A program made the translations under genes and the position numbers. This document shows, one piece after another, positions 63,163-64,000 of a stretch of 64,000 bases of DNA. The notes under the pieces were generated by a model. The model worked only from the letters and a program-made list of their open reading frames with translations. It did no database searches and had not been told where the DNA came from. Source of the DNA: CAVRZJ01 sp964594125 (lineage in GTDB: Bacteria; Acidobacteriota; Thermoanaerobaculia; Thermoanaerobaculales; Thermoanaerobaculaceae); the NCBI GenBank assembly GCA_964594125.1, contig CAZQLL010000023.1, positions 1 through 64,000 of the forward strand, read 5' to 3'. Positions within the stretch are counted from its first letter, which is position 1. Every line of letters starts with the position of its first letter.

Positions 63163-64000
63163 ATGGCCGTCGTCACCCCCCTGACCCGCGCCGAGTTCCT
63201 CAAGGCCGGCGCCGCTGCGGCGGGCGCGGCGCTGCTCGGCGGCCGGCGCCCCGCCGGCGCCGACGCCGGATTCGCCGACACCGTGCTCACCGGCGGCACG
63301 GTCGTCACCATGGACGCCGCCGACACCACGGCGCAGGCGATCGCGATCAAGGACGGCCTCGTGCTCGCGACCGGCAGCGACGCCGCCGTCCTCGCGCTGG
63401 CCGGCCCGGCGACGCAGCGCATCGACCTGCGCGGGCGCACCCTTACGCCGGGGCTGATCGACTCGCACCTGCACTTCCAGGTGGTGCCGCAGTTCGGCGG
63501 CTTCTACGTCGACTTCACGCCGCCCAACGCCACCTCGGTCGCCGAGATGCAGGAGAAGCTCGCCGAGGAGACGGCGAAGGTGCCCGAGGGCACGTGGATC
63601 ATGGCCGTCTACATGAGCCTGGCGGAGGGCAGGCCGCCGACCCGGCAGGAGCTCGACGTCGCGTCGCCGCACCACCCCGTCTTCATGATGCAGCTCGCCG
63701 GCCACTTCGCGACCGCCAACTCGGCGGCGCTGGCGGCGGCCGGGATCACCGCGGCCACGGCGAACCCGGTCGGCGGCATCCTCGAGCGCGACGAGCACGG
63801 CGAGCTGACCGGCCTCCTGTACAACCACCAGGCGATGGACATGGTGCGGCGGTGGGCGCCGCGCTACGGCGACGACCGCACGATCGAGGGGATCATCACC
63901 ACGCAGCCGCTGTTCGCCTCCGTCGGCGTCACCTCCTACCACGACACCAACGTCCGCGGCGCCAACGTGATCGCCGACTACCAGCGGGTGGCGCGGATGG
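63163..64000 (+). CDS. amidohydrolase (YtcJ-like), 3' end beyond the window
   Basis: The first 279 residues of a metal-dependent hydrolase. The N-terminus (TRAEFLKAGAAAAGAALLGG) resembles a Tat-type signal but has a single Arg. FADTVLTGGTVVTMDAAD and AIAIKDGLVLATGSDAAVLAL form the small beta-sandwich. LTPGLIDSHLHFQ supplies the metal-binding HxH, and GHFATANSAALAAAGI with GVTSYHDTNV are typical of the amidohydrolase-3 (YtcJ) family. GGGAGG lies upstream of the ATG. The substrate cannot be inferred and the gene runs off the window. Confidence 0.85.
   Translation, partial: MAVVTPLTRAEFLKAGAAAAGAALLGGRRPAGADAGFADTVLTGGTVVTMDAADTTAQAIAIKDGLVLATGSDAAVLALAGPATQRIDLRGRTLTPGLIDSHLHFQVVPQFGGFYVDFTPPNATSVAEMQEKLAEETAKVPEGTWIMAVYMSLAEGRPPTRQELDVASPHHPVFMMQLAGHFATANSAALAAAGITAATANPVGGILERDEHGELTGLLYNHQAMDMVRRWAPRYGDDRTIEGIITTQPLFASVGVTSYHDTNVRGANVIADYQRVARM

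Overview
The window is a GC-rich bacterial segment (roughly 70% G+C by eye) with densely packed genes, GTG and TTG starts beside ATG, and many secreted or outer-membrane proteins, so the host is a diderm. The gene mix (DUF4136 lipoproteins, a DUF5916/CBM9-like protein, DcaP-type porin, SpoIIE phosphatase, C25 gingipain-like peptidases with GEVED domains, cytochrome b/Rieske/multihaem operon) fits an uncultured Acidobacteriota-like lineage best, but no rRNA or tRNA gene is present to prove it. An exact 100-N run at 19755-19854 marks a scaffold gap, typical of a metagenome-derived assembly.

Layout. 0-13.6 kb: truncated AraC regulator, DUF202 membrane protein, porin and other envelope proteins, polyphosphate kinase 2, a beheaded glycerophosphodiesterase, an MscS channel, a DUF4136 lipoprotein, a stretch of decayed porin and antiporter genes, a SYLF protein and a DUF4143 ATPase with a palindrome touching its start codon. 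13.7-20.7 kb: minus-strand envelope proteins, a SpoIIE phosphatase, a lipid methyltransferase coupled to a kinase-like gene, and a gap inside a 39-bp tandem repeat. 20.8-26.8 kb: operon for a cytochrome b, a Rieske protein and an 8-haem-site TPR cytochrome, with a sigma-54 activator upstream. 27-32.7 kb: STAS-like protein, arylsulfatase, HAD phosphatase, second arylsulfatase and a HAD remnant. 32.7-47 kb: VapBC toxin-antitoxin, sugar nucleotidyltransferase, phospholipase D-like protein, patatin/barrel protein, pyruvate kinase, AI-2E transporter, DUF4136 lipoprotein, PF10136 membrane protein, parvulin and SRPBCC protein. 47-59.4 kb: two large C25 peptidase loci facing each other with a lasso-peptide cluster between them. 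59.9-64 kb: DUF5916 protein, another DUF4136 lipoprotein and an amidohydrolase cut by the window edge.

The most notable system is at 51.5-59.4 kb on the minus strand. A secreted GEVED protein, a C25 cysteine peptidase (in the same reading frame, separated by a single TGA), a lasso-peptide cyclase, a 59-residue lasso precursor and an HPr-kinase-like protein form one tightly packed apparent operon. The cyclase start codon overlaps the peptidase stop codon. The precursor has the classical leader motif and a predicted 17-residue core, GPSPGLGESGNPGVLKV, with a Gly1-Glu8 ring. No B1 (RRE) or B2 (leader peptidase) gene is visible. Inverted copies of a roughly 210-bp double-hairpin repeat bracket the operon; other copies lie elsewhere in the window.
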